From Anthracocystis setariae (Eukaryota > Basidiomycota > Ustilaginomycetes > Ustilaginales > Ustilaginaceae): DNA of 64,000 nt. The stretch lies in contig CAKMXJ010000007.1 of the NCBI GenBank assembly GCA_928724745.1, forward strand, positions 186,001-250,000, in the 5' to 3' direction. The notes under the pieces are model-generated. The model was not told where the DNA came from. It searched no databases and saw only the letters and a program-made list of their open reading frames with translations. Made by a program: the position numbers and the translations under genes. This document shows, piece by piece, positions 31,772-42,377 of this stretch (positions within the stretch are counted from its first letter, which is position 1; the number at the start of each line of letters is the position of its first letter).

Positions 31772-31780
31772 TTTATATAA
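31772..31780 (-). promoter_or_regulatory. TATA box of the secreted cysteine-rich gene
   Basis: TTATATAAA on the minus strand, about 97 bases before the ATG at 31675. Position and sequence fit a regulated, TATA-containing fungal promoter. Confidence 0.55.
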
Positions 31781-32307
31781 CCTTCACCCCCCCCCGGGAA
31801 TGATTCCGTGGTGGATTGGTGAAAGGTGAGGTTATGAGTGCACAGCTATTGCATGTTCTAGGCGCACTACTGTAACATAGTGAGCGCGGCCTTTTCCTCA
31901 ACTGAAACCCAATTAGTGGAAGAAAAGATTCAAGCCATGCCTCACAGCCCCGATATCTGTCTCAAACCCCCGCATTCATCCAATTCCCGGAAGACTCTAG
32001 ATTCAGCACGGAATCTTCCTGCTCACTTCCATACGAACCCTTCCCTCCGTCGCTTCAGCCTTCATACCGACTCTGTCTCGTATCACTGCAACATAGTGGT
32101 GTGTTGTACAGACCGGACTGCACAGCAAAAAAATGGTTGACGGAAATAAAGCTCGAGGCAGTGCATATATTAATTTTTTTTTGGATCGCGTCGGATGTCT
32201 CACGCAGCCCGGAATGGTCTCCGTAACAGTGTTCGAACACATGTCCTCCAGTTCCACACGAACCAGATTTGAATGGTTGTCCCGAGACTCATAGAGGAGA
32301 TAGCTAG

Positions 32308-32490
32308 CTAGCTTGGTGGATGGCTTTCGCAGCATGAGTGCCAGTTTCCTCTCCCATTGCAGTATCGACTCGGGCAGGCCTGCTCATCCATCTTCTTGGC
32401 CAAAGTCAAGCAATCGTTACACCCTGAAAAATCATTTTTAAGCTCCCAGATCACGTCTGCTGAAGAAACTTCACTGCTCATCAGAACCAC
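32308..32490 (-). CDS. Possible cysteine-rich exon or small protein (uncertain)
   Basis: The frame reads ...FSGCNDCLTLAKKMDEQACPSRYC...WHSCCESHPPS and stops at 32308. The cysteine spacing is C-x2-C-x12-C-x5-C-x10-CC, not expected from random sequence but possible. The TTTTTCAG just before GCNDC could be a splice acceptor, in which case this is a terminal exon and a signal-peptide exon would lie upstream on the minus strand. I could not find that exon. No signal peptide is present in the frame itself. Reported as a candidate only, next to another secreted cysteine-rich gene. Confidence 0.25.
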   Translation of the reverse strand: MVLMSSEVSSADVIWELKNDFSGCNDCLTLAKKMDEQACPSRYCNGRGNWHSCCESHPPS

Positions 32491-32539
32491 CCAACCTCAC
32501 TCAAACCAAAGATACCTCCCCCACCTTGAACTGCAAAGC

Positions 32540-32659
32540 ATGAGGCAAGCTCTCGTCCTTACTCTAGGAGCCTTGGCCATCCTCCTCACTCCGGCGGACG
32601 CTATGCCTATTCCTAGGAGCTTTCTGGATAAGTGGCCCTGGTTCACCGCCACGGACTAA
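32540..32659 (+). CDS. Small secreted peptide candidate (39 aa)
   Basis: A 39-residue frame with an ATG start begins MRQALVLTLGALAILLTPADA, a strong signal peptide by eye, leaving a mature peptide of about 18 residues rich in Pro and Trp (starting MPIPRSF and ending WFTATD). There is no C-terminal CAAX box, so it is not a lipopeptide mating-pheromone precursor of the usual type. No good splice donor is visible, so the short length may be real. The alternative is a chance hydrophobic frame or a truncated secreted gene. No family recognised. Confidence 0.4.
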   Translation: MRQALVLTLGALAILLTPADAMPIPRSFLDKWPWFTATD

Positions 32660-34174
32660 TAAACAGCTATCGGAACGGTGCTGCAAACCCAGCTACGCTT
32701 TGACGGATTAGATCTGCTTGGTACAGAAAGAAGACCAGAACGGTGTCAAGGATGACACGTTTTGGACAAGTGCCGCAAGAAACGTGGTTCTTCCGCTAAG
32801 GATGCATCGATGGACTCATCCAAAGTCGTATATCGCCAACCTGTTTCAAATCCTATACATTGTAACACTGAGAACGAAGCTCGGGCGAAAACTCCGTGAG
32901 CCTAGCTGTACACATTTCCACCGCATTAGGCAATCTCGGATGTTGGCAAGAATTCAATGCTGATCTTGCTCTCACCCTCAAAGATCACTCTATAAGTGTT
33001 TGATGATTCGCGATTGCCCATCGCTCTAGTAGCAGAGAGCAGAGCTGGAAGTGGACTGTCATCGCTTTTCCGATAGATTGGCTGAATCGGCTCTAGTGAT
33101 GTGCAGTGGCTGTACAGTAGTAGTTTGAGCGGAATGTGAGTTGAGTTCCGGGCATATTTGGGCAGCACTTGTCAAACAACGCACGCGCGATTTCTCCTTG
33201 GCGTACACAGCTTTATGGTCAGATAGCTGCGACCTCGAAAGTCATAACGATAGCAAACATGAGCCGCCTCTATGTGCCTCTCTGTTCGCCAAAGGTGAGG
33301 TCAGAAGTGATGTAGAAGATTGAGTGGAACTGGATTTCTTTCGGCATTCGGTCGGGCTGAAACAAAGCACGGGACTGTGAAGGCGGTTTTTTTTTGTTTC
33401 GGCCAACAGGAGGCAGCGCTACGACACCGGATTAAAAAAAAAAATAACTCGATCGCATGAGATCCTGGGGAGATTGCCCACGCGGGCAACGATGGCACAT
33501 GCGATCGTAAAGGCAAACACCCTCTCCCGGGACTCCCAAGGATGATTGCGAGGACCACTCAATCGTTTGTGACTTTGGATTATCGGCGGGGAAGAGCTAG
33601 AAGATCTAACTTTCCTTAGCCGAAAAAATTCTGACATCTCGTTTCTCACTCCCCTTTGTCTCGCCCATCATCTCCCCCTCAAGGCAAGCGTCGCTCTAGT
33701 CTGACCTTGCCGCCTGTTTTTATCACCCTTCCGTTCCCCCTGTATGACTCGCTCTTCTCTGCGGTCGACCGGCCCGTACGGCGAGCCGTAAGTCTCAAGA
33801 GCCAGCCAAAGACCCCGCTGACCCACAATCTAACATAAGTCTCATGCCTCATTCTGTTTCGCACCCCAAACCTGAGTTGGCATCCAAAGATCATCCTCAC
33901 AGATCCGAGCACGAAAACGATTCAACAGATGCGGTAAAATCCACACCAACGACTCGCATTACTTCCCCCCTTCCCCCCCTTTCCCTCTCTGATCAAGCTG
34001 GTGTGTGCAGCCAGCTCACGTCTCGATGCCCCTTCCCTCTCTCTCTCCCTCTCTCTCTCTCTCTCTATATTTGATTCCATGGAATGGAAAATTGGGCATT
34101 ATTCTCTTTGTATCTCGTGAACAGCGCAACTCTCTTGGATGAATGCATCTCGAATTGGGGAGACTTTGTTTGTC
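32660..34174. other. Gene-poor stretch upstream of the GPI13 3' end
   Basis: No supportable gene. A minus-strand frame at 32926-33168 ends in YRVIFEGESKISIEFLPTSEIA, which looks mildly protein-like but has no recognisable start or family. Contains T runs near 33387, an A run near 33434, a TGTACAGTAG motif at 33111-33120 and a (TC)n run near 34045. Confidence 0.5.
34036..34066. repeat. (TC)n microsatellite
   Basis: Interrupted CT/TC run followed by TATAT. Confidence 0.8.
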
Positions 34175-37100
34175 TTATTCGAATTCTGAGCCAAAGATGG
34201 TATTGACCTTATTTGCAGTCTGCCAAGCCGCAAGTGCTGCGACGAGCGCACCAACCTGACTCCACACCGCCACCACTGCGGCTAGCATGAACCTCGGAGT
34301 CCAAACTTTAAAGAGCATCAAATGTCGACGAAAAATCAACCCCCCCAACCCGGCGGTTGCCACCAACACAAGCGTCTGGTAAATCGCCACACCAACGAGC
34401 GCCGAGACGAGTTGAAGTGGAACCTGCATTTTTCGATGGCTCCCACGTGGAAGTGGAGTTGCATTCCAGAGCACTGAAAGTGTGATCAGGAATGGTGGGA
34501 GCAACGAGAGATGACCGAACGAGTTGAGTGCAACGAGGATGGGCGACAGAGGGTAGCTAAGGATGGGCGAGGTGATAAAGGCGGTTCGCCATTGGATGGA
34601 TGCCAGTGTGGCTTGATGACCCGTAGCGAAGAATAAGAGGTAACAGAGCAGCACAATGGAAGCGATCTCGGTCGACGAGAGGTGGACCGGTCGTCGTTGA
34701 GACTCTATCGACTGCGACTGATCCGACGACGATGCGGGTGTTTGAATCGTTCCCATCGTCTTCGACTTCCTCTTCTTCTTCTTTTTCTTGAAAGCACCAC
34801 CGTCGGTGGCTGGCTCAGCCGTGCAAATCTCCAGAGAAGCTCTCTGGCGATGCAGAATCACCACATCCCTCTCGGCATCTCCCAACTCGACACAAACCAT
34901 GCCCGCAATCCACACCGCCCCCAACGCCAATTGCCCACTCGGTTGCGTCACCAACCACAACAAACTCACCACCACCCCAACGAGCAACACATAGCTCGAA
35001 CCAAAACTATTGGCATACCCCAATATACTCACCTTAACCTTATCTTCCCCATCCTCCCGCGTCGCCTGCACCGTCTCGCGTCGGATCTCGAGACACAACG
35101 GCGCAAACACCCAGAACGTCACCGCCAGCACCACCAACAAGAAACAATCTCCCTTACCCACCCATCCCTTCACCCACTCCAACGTCTCCTTCCATCCAGA
35201 CGACGCTACCATCTCGAGCGGAGTCACGTGGTCCAGTACCCAGTAGCCTGCACCGAGCATCAGCGTGGGTCGTAGCACAAACGAGAAAAACACGCGCGCA
35301 ATTCCGACGTAGCTCTTGCTCTGTTTTAGGAAGCGAGCGAGTAGCGAGGGGAGTACATATGCGAGTGCGTACGTAGCCACCATGGTGTAGGGCGAGTTGA
35401 GCGCCGCGCCGCCAGTGTCCGAGGACGACGATGACGACGACGAGGCGAAGAAGGTCGAGGTGCAGAAGGGTGCCTGCTCCTCTCGACATACCTTGGCGAT
35501 GGAAGCTAGACGAACGAGCACCAAGGCGATCAGCGTGAGCACTGCGATGCGGATGCGACCGCGCGAGTCGGACGCAGATCCTATGCCGACCAATCCACGC
35601 ATGACAAGCAAAGTCCCTAAGGCGAGCAGCGTAAAGCGGTCTTCCCAAACAAGAAACGAGTTGGACGCGAAGATCCCCGCGTGGATGACGAGGACGGTCC
35701 ATCCGGCAGAATTGAGAAGCTTGGTCGTCGCTGGTAACCCTTCCTGCTCCTCAACGTCGGACTTCAGGCTGCGACCAAAGTTCCTTCCGCCACCGCCAGA
35801 GAACAGAATGGAAAAGCTCGAAGCAACCGAAGCGCCGCCCAACGCGCCGTCGAAGATGGTCAAACCCGTCGGCACCGGGCTCAACACCACCGCAATCCCC
35901 ACCACCGCACCAACAACAGCGGGGATCAATGCGGCATCGTACACGACCTGGAACAACTCTTCCGCACTCTCGCTCGACCTCAGCTGCGTCTTCCCCCCGT
36001 TGGTCTCGCCTTGCGTCTCAACCGGTAGATCCCCAATCAATCCCTGCTGTGCGCCCGCTCGGATCACCCATGCGACTGCCAAACCCAGCATCAAAACCAC
36101 AAGGCCAAATACAATCCTTTCCATATCAAATTGGGCCCAGACCTCCCTGGCCCTCACCAGACTCACCCTGTTGAAACGATGATACGCCCTGCTCGCCTTC
36201 TGCCACGCCTTCTCGACGTCGACCTGCTTACCGCTCTGGACGACCTGGGCGAGCTCCGCATCTGCGCGCACCGCATCCAGCCAGAGTGCATCGAACTCCG
36301 GCGCGAACGCGGCCAGGTCCGGCGAGCGCGTAGCGTAGGTGGTCACGTATGCTCGCATCTGCCTAGCCGTGATGCGAAGTGCGCGAAGAAGCATGTTGGG
36401 GTGTGGGAAGAGGTCGGGGATGATGCTTCCCAGGTTGTTGTAGGGTACGGGCAAGCCGAGCAGGATGGAGAGTGTGGGGACCAGGTCGATTTGTGGCACA
36501 CTGCGGTGGCCTTGGGCGTTGTAAGGTGGTGAGGGGAGAGGGGAGAAGGGAATGTACGATGGAAGGAGAGCGTCTACGGCGGGGGAGGAGATGTAGTTGG
36601 CAGGATCGGGACGGTCGATGGGTTTACGCTTTGTATGACCGAATCCGGAGGGAGAGTAGATCCATAGACCGGCGCCGACTTCAAGTTCGGCATCACCGCC
36701 ATGGTCGCCACGCTCGTCCATACCGTGGTCGCCCATCAGGATGAAGATCGTGTCATCGTCGAGCGAAGATGTGATGTTGCGGATGAAATCTTGCATCTCA
36801 CCCAATTTGGTCGCCATTTTCGGATGGCCAGCACCGAAGCGATGACCCACATGATCGACTCCCAACGTATGGCCTACGAGCAGACGCCAATCGTCATGCA
36901 TGCCCGCAACACGGTCAGGATGATCCTTCTGCAGGAATGGAAGCAGCTTGCTCTCCACACCGCGATCCACGGTGTCCAGATCCTCAACGTTGAAAGAGTC
37001 GTACGTCCAAGTGGTGTCATTGTCGAACAAGTCTGGCAAGACGGTCGCCCACGTGTCGTCTCCGGCAAACACCAGGCCTGCGTGACCGTCCTCCTTACCC

Positions 37101-37990
37101 GCATAGCCGGGCGAGGAGGAAAGGATGTGGTGCTTGAACTGAGCGATCCAGTTATCCTCGTTGATCTTGCCAACCCCTGTGCCGGCAGATCCAAAGTTGG
37201 CGCCTGCCTCGACGAATGTCGGCAGCGTTCCGGTCGTCAGCCCTTTGAGCCTTTGCAATGTTGTGGTGGGAGGATCAGCGGCAAAGTGAGCCAAGAATCC
37301 CGAGGGGCCAGGATGGTCTGCATATGCCGCAACACCATGCCTAGCAGTGAGCTCTGCGGGTAGTGAGAGAATGTTGTGGTAGTATTCATTGGGTCTCCAA
37401 GCAGATTCTCGTTGAGCGTTTGCCGGTGGAGGAGGAGCGATAAAGTCGTACCTCAGCGCATCGATGATCAGCAATACAGCCTTGGTATGTGTTGGCGCGA
37501 TTCTGCACTCGCCCTGCCCCTTCTCTGCGTCCAACGCCGTTTGGGCCCACGAGAGGATGGATGCGTCATCGAAGCTCGAAGGCGGAGAGGGGAGATTCCA
37601 GTTCTGATCGAATGGCTTTGTGCACTCATTGATTCGGTTCAACTCATGACGAGTGAGCAGAAAACCTTTGACGAACAGCCAGAGGCCGGACAAGGTATAG
37701 AAGAGCAGAAGTCCGAGGAGAGCGAGGACGCTGAGGAAAGCGCGGTTGGGAGAGGCGGCTTTTGGTGGCACACGATCCGGATGTCTGGCTGCATATGACG
37801 AGTGCGAAGAGTGTGAGGAATGAGAGCCATGCGACTCATGCGAAGAGTGGGAGGAGCGTCGGCGACGAAGGACAGAGTCACCGAAAGCGGGATGTTGTGG
37901 GGTTGTGCCGGAAGGTGGTGCATCGGTAGCGGCAGACTGGCCACGCTGGATATCGGCCAACGTAGGCGCTGGATTGAGCGCCGACGGCAT
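34175..37990 (-). CDS. GPI13: GPI ethanolamine-phosphate transferase 3, Gpi13/PIG-O (1271 aa)
   Basis: The N-terminus is Ser/His-rich (an SHSSHESHGSH-type repeat at residues 47-65), followed by a signal-anchor helix (about 82-112). The lumenal alkaline-phosphatase-like domain starts with AVLLIIDALRYDF (metal/nucleophile region, residues 171-183) and includes MGDHGMDERGDHGG, both diagnostic of this class. The ALRYDF form points to Gpi13/PIG-O. The C-terminal half has many membrane spans, with a basic KKKKKKRKSK loop. The enzyme adds phosphoethanolamine to the third mannose of the GPI precursor in the ER, the site later joined to protein. Yeast Gpi13 is about 1017 residues, so this one has longer loops. 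Single exon with ATG at 37990. Confidence 0.9.
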   Translation of the reverse strand: MPSALNPAPTLADIQRGQSAATDAPPSGTTPQHPAFGDSVLRRRRSSHSSHESHGSHSSHSSHSSYAARHPDRVPPKAASPNRAFLSVLALLGLLLFYTLSGLWLFVKGFLLTRHELNRINECTKPFDQNWNLPSPPSSFDDASILSWAQTALDAEKGQGECRIAPTHTKAVLLIIDALRYDFIAPPPPANAQRESAWRPNEYYHNILSLPAELTARHGVAAYADHPGPSGFLAHFAADPPTTTLQRLKGLTTGTLPTFVEAGANFGSAGTGVGKINEDNWIAQFKHHILSSSPGYAGKEDGHAGLVFAGDDTWATVLPDLFDNDTTWTYDSFNVEDLDTVDRGVESKLLPFLQKDHPDRVAGMHDDWRLLVGHTLGVDHVGHRFGAGHPKMATKLGEMQDFIRNITSSLDDDTIFILMGDHGMDERGDHGGDAELEVGAGLWIYSPSGFGHTKRKPIDRPDPANYISSPAVDALLPSYIPFSPLPSPPYNAQGHRSVPQIDLVPTLSILLGLPVPYNNLGSIIPDLFPHPNMLLRALRITARQMRAYVTTYATRSPDLAAFAPEFDALWLDAVRADAELAQVVQSGKQVDVEKAWQKASRAYHRFNRVSLVRAREVWAQFDMERIVFGLVVLMLGLAVAWVIRAGAQQGLIGDLPVETQGETNGGKTQLRSSESAEELFQVVYDAALIPAVVGAVVGIAVVLSPVPTGLTIFDGALGGASVASSFSILFSGGGGRNFGRSLKSDVEEQEGLPATTKLLNSAGWTVLVIHAGIFASNSFLVWEDRFTLLALGTLLVMRGLVGIGSASDSRGRIRIAVLTLIALVLVRLASIAKVCREEQAPFCTSTFFASSSSSSSSDTGGAALNSPYTMVATYALAYVLPSLLARFLKQSKSYVGIARVFFSFVLRPTLMLGAGYWVLDHVTPLEMVASSGWKETLEWVKGWVGKGDCFLLVVLAVTFWVFAPLCLEIRRETVQATREDGEDKVKVSILGYANSFGSSYVLLVGVVVSLLWLVTQPSGQLALGAVWIAGMVCVELGDAERDVVILHRQRASLEICTAEPATDGGAFKKKKKKRKSKTMGTIQTPASSSDQSQSIESQRRPVHLSSTEIASIVLLCYLLFFATGHQATLASIQWRTAFITSPILSYPLSPILVALNSFGHLSLLPPFLITLSVLWNATPLPRGSHRKMQVPLQLVSALVGVAIYQTLVLVATAGLGGLIFRRHLMLFKVWTPRFMLAAVVAVWSQVGALVAALAAWQTANKVNTIFGSEFE

Positions 37991-38450
37991 CCTATGCTGC
38001 TTTCCAAATCAGCTAGGAAGTTGAAGGAAGAGGTAAGAAGCGTGGTGATGATCCAAGGAGGAGAACAACAACGACGAGAAGAAAAAAAACGCTCGGCCAC
38101 GCGAAGTTGTCCAACGCCGAGAAACAGCGACATCGCCGGAAAACGGTCCGTGCGCCACAACACACCTTCCCCTCCTCCACTTCCTCCACCAATCACATGA
38201 TATATAACATTGTCTTCCGTACTCAGCTTGATGCAAACCTCCGCCGGCCGTTCAATATAAAACTTCTGTCGAGCACATGCCAACGAGAACAGCGATGCGA
38301 TGCACGCTTGAATGTGTAGATATGATACAGTATTTACAATTTTGAGGCTGATGCTGTGTGCCCACCTATGCCAGTCCGGAAAACCTATTCACAAGCAATG
38401 CAATCTATGTACATCCTTCTCTGTGCAGCTAGGCAGGGGAGGGGTATCAA
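37991..38450. other. Intergenic, GPI13 promoter / Ca-ATPase 3' flank
   Basis: 460 bases between two tandem minus-strand genes. A GATACAGTATTTA motif is at 38324-38336. No gene seen. Confidence 0.5.
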
Positions 38451-41400
38451 TCAGTGAGATGAAGCGGCCGACTTGAGTCTTCGCAGAAGATCGTCATCGT
38501 CCTTGGTCTCGGGGTGAAATGTGAGTTTGCCGTCCTTGTACAGCGTCGTAGTGTCGACAGGGGTGTCGTTGGCAGTCTGGATTTGGTCCGGCTGCGATTT
38601 AATCTTGCCATCCTTGTCGTTGCTCGGCTCGGCTGAATGTTCAGCACGCCAGTTACCGCCAATGCTCGCTACCACAAATCCGGGTACCATAGCCAAGATG
38701 CTCTGATGGTGAATGTTGGCGCTCTTGAGCCGATGTTGGCGAGACTCGTAGATCCTGGGAGAAGCACGGATCCGGCCACCACGGATGCCTCGGAACGAGA
38801 TCAGCTGCTCTCCGACCTGTCCAACAGCAGGAAGCCATTCTGAGAAGGTTCGTGCACGCGCACTCTTTCCTTCCTCGGCACTCTCTTCGGTAGCCGGGGC
38901 AGGCAGCACATTGGGGTCGGCCATGATGCGCCACTGAATCAGCTTGTTCTCGATGGGCTGGGTAGGAAGGAGTCGGATTAGGACCGCCAAAGGCCAAGAG
39001 ACAGCGCCAACAAGGATCGAGACTGCCCAGTCGCGTGCGCTTAGTCGGATCACCGAGAAGGCAGCACCGCCGACAAACATGATGAGGATCTGGAATGCAA
39101 TCTCGATGGCCATGATACCCAAGAACCACGGGTTCTTGTGCAGGTTGCTGAAGATGTTGAGCTTGCGAGTAAGCGAGCGAGAGTTGACCTGATTGAACAG
39201 CTGGCACCACACGAAAGTGTTGAAAACGATCGCGGACAACTCGGTGTCGTCGCGCGCCAGTTCGTACTCGCTGGTTCCGTTCATACCCAAGATCGATTTG
39301 CCGGCGAAGTTGAGCACCAAGATGACGGTAAATTGATAGACCGACTGACCAATGATCATCTTCCACATGTCTGTCGAGATGAGTGGAGCAGTGCGACGAT
39401 CAGGCTTGCGATCCAGCAGCTCAGGAGTGGCAGGATCGGTGGCAAGAGCAAGTGCTGCGAGCGTGTCCATGATCAGGTTGATCCAAAGCAGCTGTACTGC
39501 CTTGAGCGCCGATTCGCCCTCAGTCGAAGCAATAGCGGTGACAAAGGTGACGACGACGGCCGACACGTTGACGGAAAGCTGGAACTGCAAGAATTTTCGC
39601 ACGGCGTCGTTGACACAGCGTCCCCACATGATGGCGCTGACGATGGAAGCAAAGTTGTCATCCATCAGGACGATGTCGGAAGCCTCCTTGGCGACTTCCG
39701 TGCCGGCGATGCCCATGGAGAAACCGACATTGGCCGTCTTTAGCGCAGGTCCATCGTTGGTACCATCCCCGGTGACACCGACAACTTCGCCGAGGCTCTT
39801 GAGCGACTCGACCAGAATCTTCTTGTCCTCGGGAGACGATCGTGCAAGCACTTGCAGCCGGGGCACGATCTCGAGCATGGCGGTTCGACTCAGCTTACGG
39901 AAGACAGGGCCCTCCATAACGATACCTCCGGGTGTATATATGCCACACTGGGTAGCAATCGATTTGGCAGTGAGGACATTGTCACCTGTGCACATCTTGA
40001 CCTGCACACCTGCACGTCGGCAAGCCTCGACTGCTTCGGTGACACCGGGCCGCAAGGGATCCTCGATTGCAGCAATGGCAACCAGAGTCAGGTCCTTGGC
40101 TAGAGAAGCATACTCAACCTCGCCTGACTCGTCGTACTTGGCGTCAGCCGGGGGGAAGGTCTCGAGGTCCCGGTAGACAAGCGCAAGCGTCCTGAGAGTC
40201 TGATTAGCGAAGGAAGTGATGTTGGCGTTGACCTTGTCGAGCTTGGCGGCGTTGAGGGTCTCGACCTGGATCGTGTCTGAGTCGGTGGATGTGACTTCGA
40301 CATGGTGAGTGCACAGACGCGTGAGGACCTCGCTGGCACCCTTGAGGTAGACGCGGAAGCCACCCTCGCGGCGCTTGACAACGACGCCCATGGCCTTACG
40401 CTCGGAGCTGAAGGGAATCATCTGAACCACTTGGGCGCGCTCACGCGAGGCACGGTAGTCCTCCCACTTGAGCTCCTTGGCCATCTTGAGCAGCGCGGTC
40501 TCGGTCTTGGAACCGACAAAGCCTGATTCTTTCTTGATCTCGTCGGTGGCAGACTTGTTGGCAGAGTTCCACTTGAGCAGACCAGATAGACCGTGCTTCT
40601 TGACTGCAGCAATGGGGTTGGCGGGTTCCTGATCGGTGCTGGGTGCGGCGTCCTCTTCGAAGGCAGTCGAGTTGATCGCAATGCTATCGTTGAGCAGTCT
40701 TTGAAGAGGAACGCCGATGTTGCTGTTGAGCTCGCTCTGCTCGACAATGCGGGTCGGAGTGTCCGATGAAGTGTCGTGGGCGATCTCGACCCGGGCTCGG
40801 TTGGCCTCGAGGCGGTCGGCAAACTTGAAGTTGACACCAATGCTACCTGCGACGACGCTCATTTCGTTTTGGGTGAGGGTGCCTGTCTTGTCGGTGCAGA
40901 CGACGCTGGCGTTGGCCATAGTCTCGCAGGCGCCGAGCAGACGTACAAGCAGGTTCATCTTGGTCATGCGCTTGGTGGCAAACGCCAGGGCAAGGGTGAC
41001 GGCAAGTGGCAACCCTTCGGGGACTGCAACAACAACGACGGTGACGGCAATGATGAGGATATCAATAAAGTCTTCAGCCTTTTCGTTGGCAGGTCGGCCG
41101 GGTTCCTTGGCGAGATGGACAAAGAAGCGGATCATGAGTGCAGTGAAGAGGACGATACCGGCAGTGGAACCGAGCCAGGCGATGAGGTCGGCGAGACGGT
41201 TGAGCTTGGACTGAAGAGGAGTGTCCTCTGCATCGCTTCGAAGCGAAAGCATGAGCTTGCCGTTGAAGCTGGTGGGACCGACGGCAATGACAACATACTC
41301 ACCCACCCCTTCGAGAACTTTGGAGCCAGAGATGAGGAAACAGTCGCGATTCTTGGGCTTTTGGTTGTTGCGTTTGGCTTGTTCGAGGTCGGCGATGCAT

Positions 41401-42377
41401 TCGTCGTAAGGCACCTTGCGGATCATGTCGGATTCACCGGTGGCACCCGATTCGTCGCACTTGACATTGTGGCCGCGGAGGAAGATGCCGTCGCATGGGA
41501 CGATTTCACCAGGTTCGAGCTGCAAAATGTCGCCCACGACGACATCGTAGACCGACATGAGGGCGGGCTTTCCTTGTCGAATGACTTTGACGTCGCGCTG
41601 TTCCTTCTTGGCGTTGAGGCTCTTAAACTGGCGTTCCTTCTGATAGTCGTTGACGGAGCCGACGAGATCGACAATGACAACGGCAACGAGAATAGCCACA
41701 CCTTCGACCCAATCGACTTGGGCAGCTTGGCAAAATTGTTGAACACCGTTGATCTCGCAGGCAACTCGGTCCGGAGGTGTTCCGAAATCGGTGTAGAGGC
41801 CGAGAGCGAGCGAGATGACGGCGGCGATGCAGAGAAGGATGAGAATCTTGTCCTGAAGAGCGAGCCACATGAGCAGGAGAAGACTGTTGGACTTGCGCTC
41901 GGGAAGCGTGTTGCTGCCAAAGACGCGGATGCGGTCTTGCTCGGTGGCATGGACAAAGTTGGGATCGCGGTTGGGGACTGCGTCGGGTGCGGAAGGTGCG
42001 CTCTCGATGTCTTTGTCTTGAGAGCCAGCGCCGGTTTCGATGGCTTTGGTTCCGCCGAGATCGAGACCGCGATGCTCGTCTGTGCCGAGGGCAGTGAGAA
42101 CTCGCTTGACGCCGCCCATATCGCGCAGCTTCTCTACGCTCTTTGGATCCAAGAGATCGGCGAGCTCAATGGGTCGGAAGGGGAAAGGATGGGGATCGAC
42201 ATTGCGCTGGCGTTGAACCCCGGCTTCGAGTGCCTTTGCCTGTGCTTCACGTCTACCTGCCTTGGTGGCACCGTGGAGTGATTGTTTCAGCCTTGCTAAA
42301 AAGCCGGATGGGGCGTCTTGATTGGTTTGGTCGACATGGTGGGTGACCGCCTCGACCTGCTTCTCTGTAGCCGACAT
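38451..42377 (-). CDS. PMC1: P-type Ca2+-ATPase, Pmc1/PMCA type (1308 aa)
   Basis: A complete P2B-type ATPase. Visible in order: an N-terminal extension (about 1-150), the actuator motif SGATGES (about 310-316), the membrane Ca-site AVPEGLPLAVTLALA (about 452-466), the phosphorylation motif CTDKTGTLTQNEM with Asp496, the hinge GVTGDGTNDGPALK, and the late membrane spans with LLWINLIMDTLAALALATDP. The actuator and P-loop spacing fits PMCA. Fungal Pmc1 pumps cytosolic Ca into the vacuole and is usually induced by calcineurin-Crz1. The start is the ATG at 42377; a near-cognate codon three residues earlier is ignored. The C-terminus is basic and then charged, and may hold a regulatory segment. 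Vacuolar location is from family knowledge. Confidence 0.92.
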   Translation of the reverse strand: MSATEKQVEAVTHHVDQTNQDAPSGFLARLKQSLHGATKAGRREAQAKALEAGVQRQRNVDPHPFPFRPIELADLLDPKSVEKLRDMGGVKRVLTALGTDEHRGLDLGGTKAIETGAGSQDKDIESAPSAPDAVPNRDPNFVHATEQDRIRVFGSNTLPERKSNSLLLLMWLALQDKILILLCIAAVISLALGLYTDFGTPPDRVACEINGVQQFCQAAQVDWVEGVAILVAVVIVDLVGSVNDYQKERQFKSLNAKKEQRDVKVIRQGKPALMSVYDVVVGDILQLEPGEIVPCDGIFLRGHNVKCDESGATGESDMIRKVPYDECIADLEQAKRNNQKPKNRDCFLISGSKVLEGVGEYVVIAVGPTSFNGKLMLSLRSDAEDTPLQSKLNRLADLIAWLGSTAGIVLFTALMIRFFVHLAKEPGRPANEKAEDFIDILIIAVTVVVVAVPEGLPLAVTLALAFATKRMTKMNLLVRLLGACETMANASVVCTDKTGTLTQNEMSVVAGSIGVNFKFADRLEANRARVEIAHDTSSDTPTRIVEQSELNSNIGVPLQRLLNDSIAINSTAFEEDAAPSTDQEPANPIAAVKKHGLSGLLKWNSANKSATDEIKKESGFVGSKTETALLKMAKELKWEDYRASRERAQVVQMIPFSSERKAMGVVVKRREGGFRVYLKGASEVLTRLCTHHVEVTSTDSDTIQVETLNAAKLDKVNANITSFANQTLRTLALVYRDLETFPPADAKYDESGEVEYASLAKDLTLVAIAAIEDPLRPGVTEAVEACRRAGVQVKMCTGDNVLTAKSIATQCGIYTPGGIVMEGPVFRKLSRTAMLEIVPRLQVLARSSPEDKKILVESLKSLGEVVGVTGDGTNDGPALKTANVGFSMGIAGTEVAKEASDIVLMDDNFASIVSAIMWGRCVNDAVRKFLQFQLSVNVSAVVVTFVTAIASTEGESALKAVQLLWINLIMDTLAALALATDPATPELLDRKPDRRTAPLISTDMWKMIIGQSVYQFTVILVLNFAGKSILGMNGTSEYELARDDTELSAIVFNTFVWCQLFNQVNSRSLTRKLNIFSNLHKNPWFLGIMAIEIAFQILIMFVGGAAFSVIRLSARDWAVSILVGAVSWPLAVLIRLLPTQPIENKLIQWRIMADPNVLPAPATEESAEEGKSARARTFSEWLPAVGQVGEQLISFRGIRGGRIRASPRIYESRQHRLKSANIHHQSILAMVPGFVVASIGGNWRAEHSAEPSNDKDGKIKSQPDQIQTANDTPVDTTTLYKDGKLTFHPETKDDDDLLRRLKSAASSH

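Larger units (their letters stand above)
31676..32539. other. Intergenic around secreted-protein candidates
   Basis: Contains the promoter of the minus-strand secreted gene, a cysteine-rich minus-strand open frame (32308-32490, listed separately) and the leader of the plus-strand 39-residue peptide candidate. Otherwise nothing clear. Confidence 0.5.

Noticed and set aside
32003..32335. 110-codon minus-strand frame with several cysteines
   Set aside because: No signal peptide, overlaps the better cysteine-rich frame in another frame, and runs into a poly-Lys stretch from an A run.
40776..42281. 501-codon plus-strand frame inside the Ca-ATPase
   Set aside because: Antisense of a complete, conserved P-type ATPase; no independent signature.
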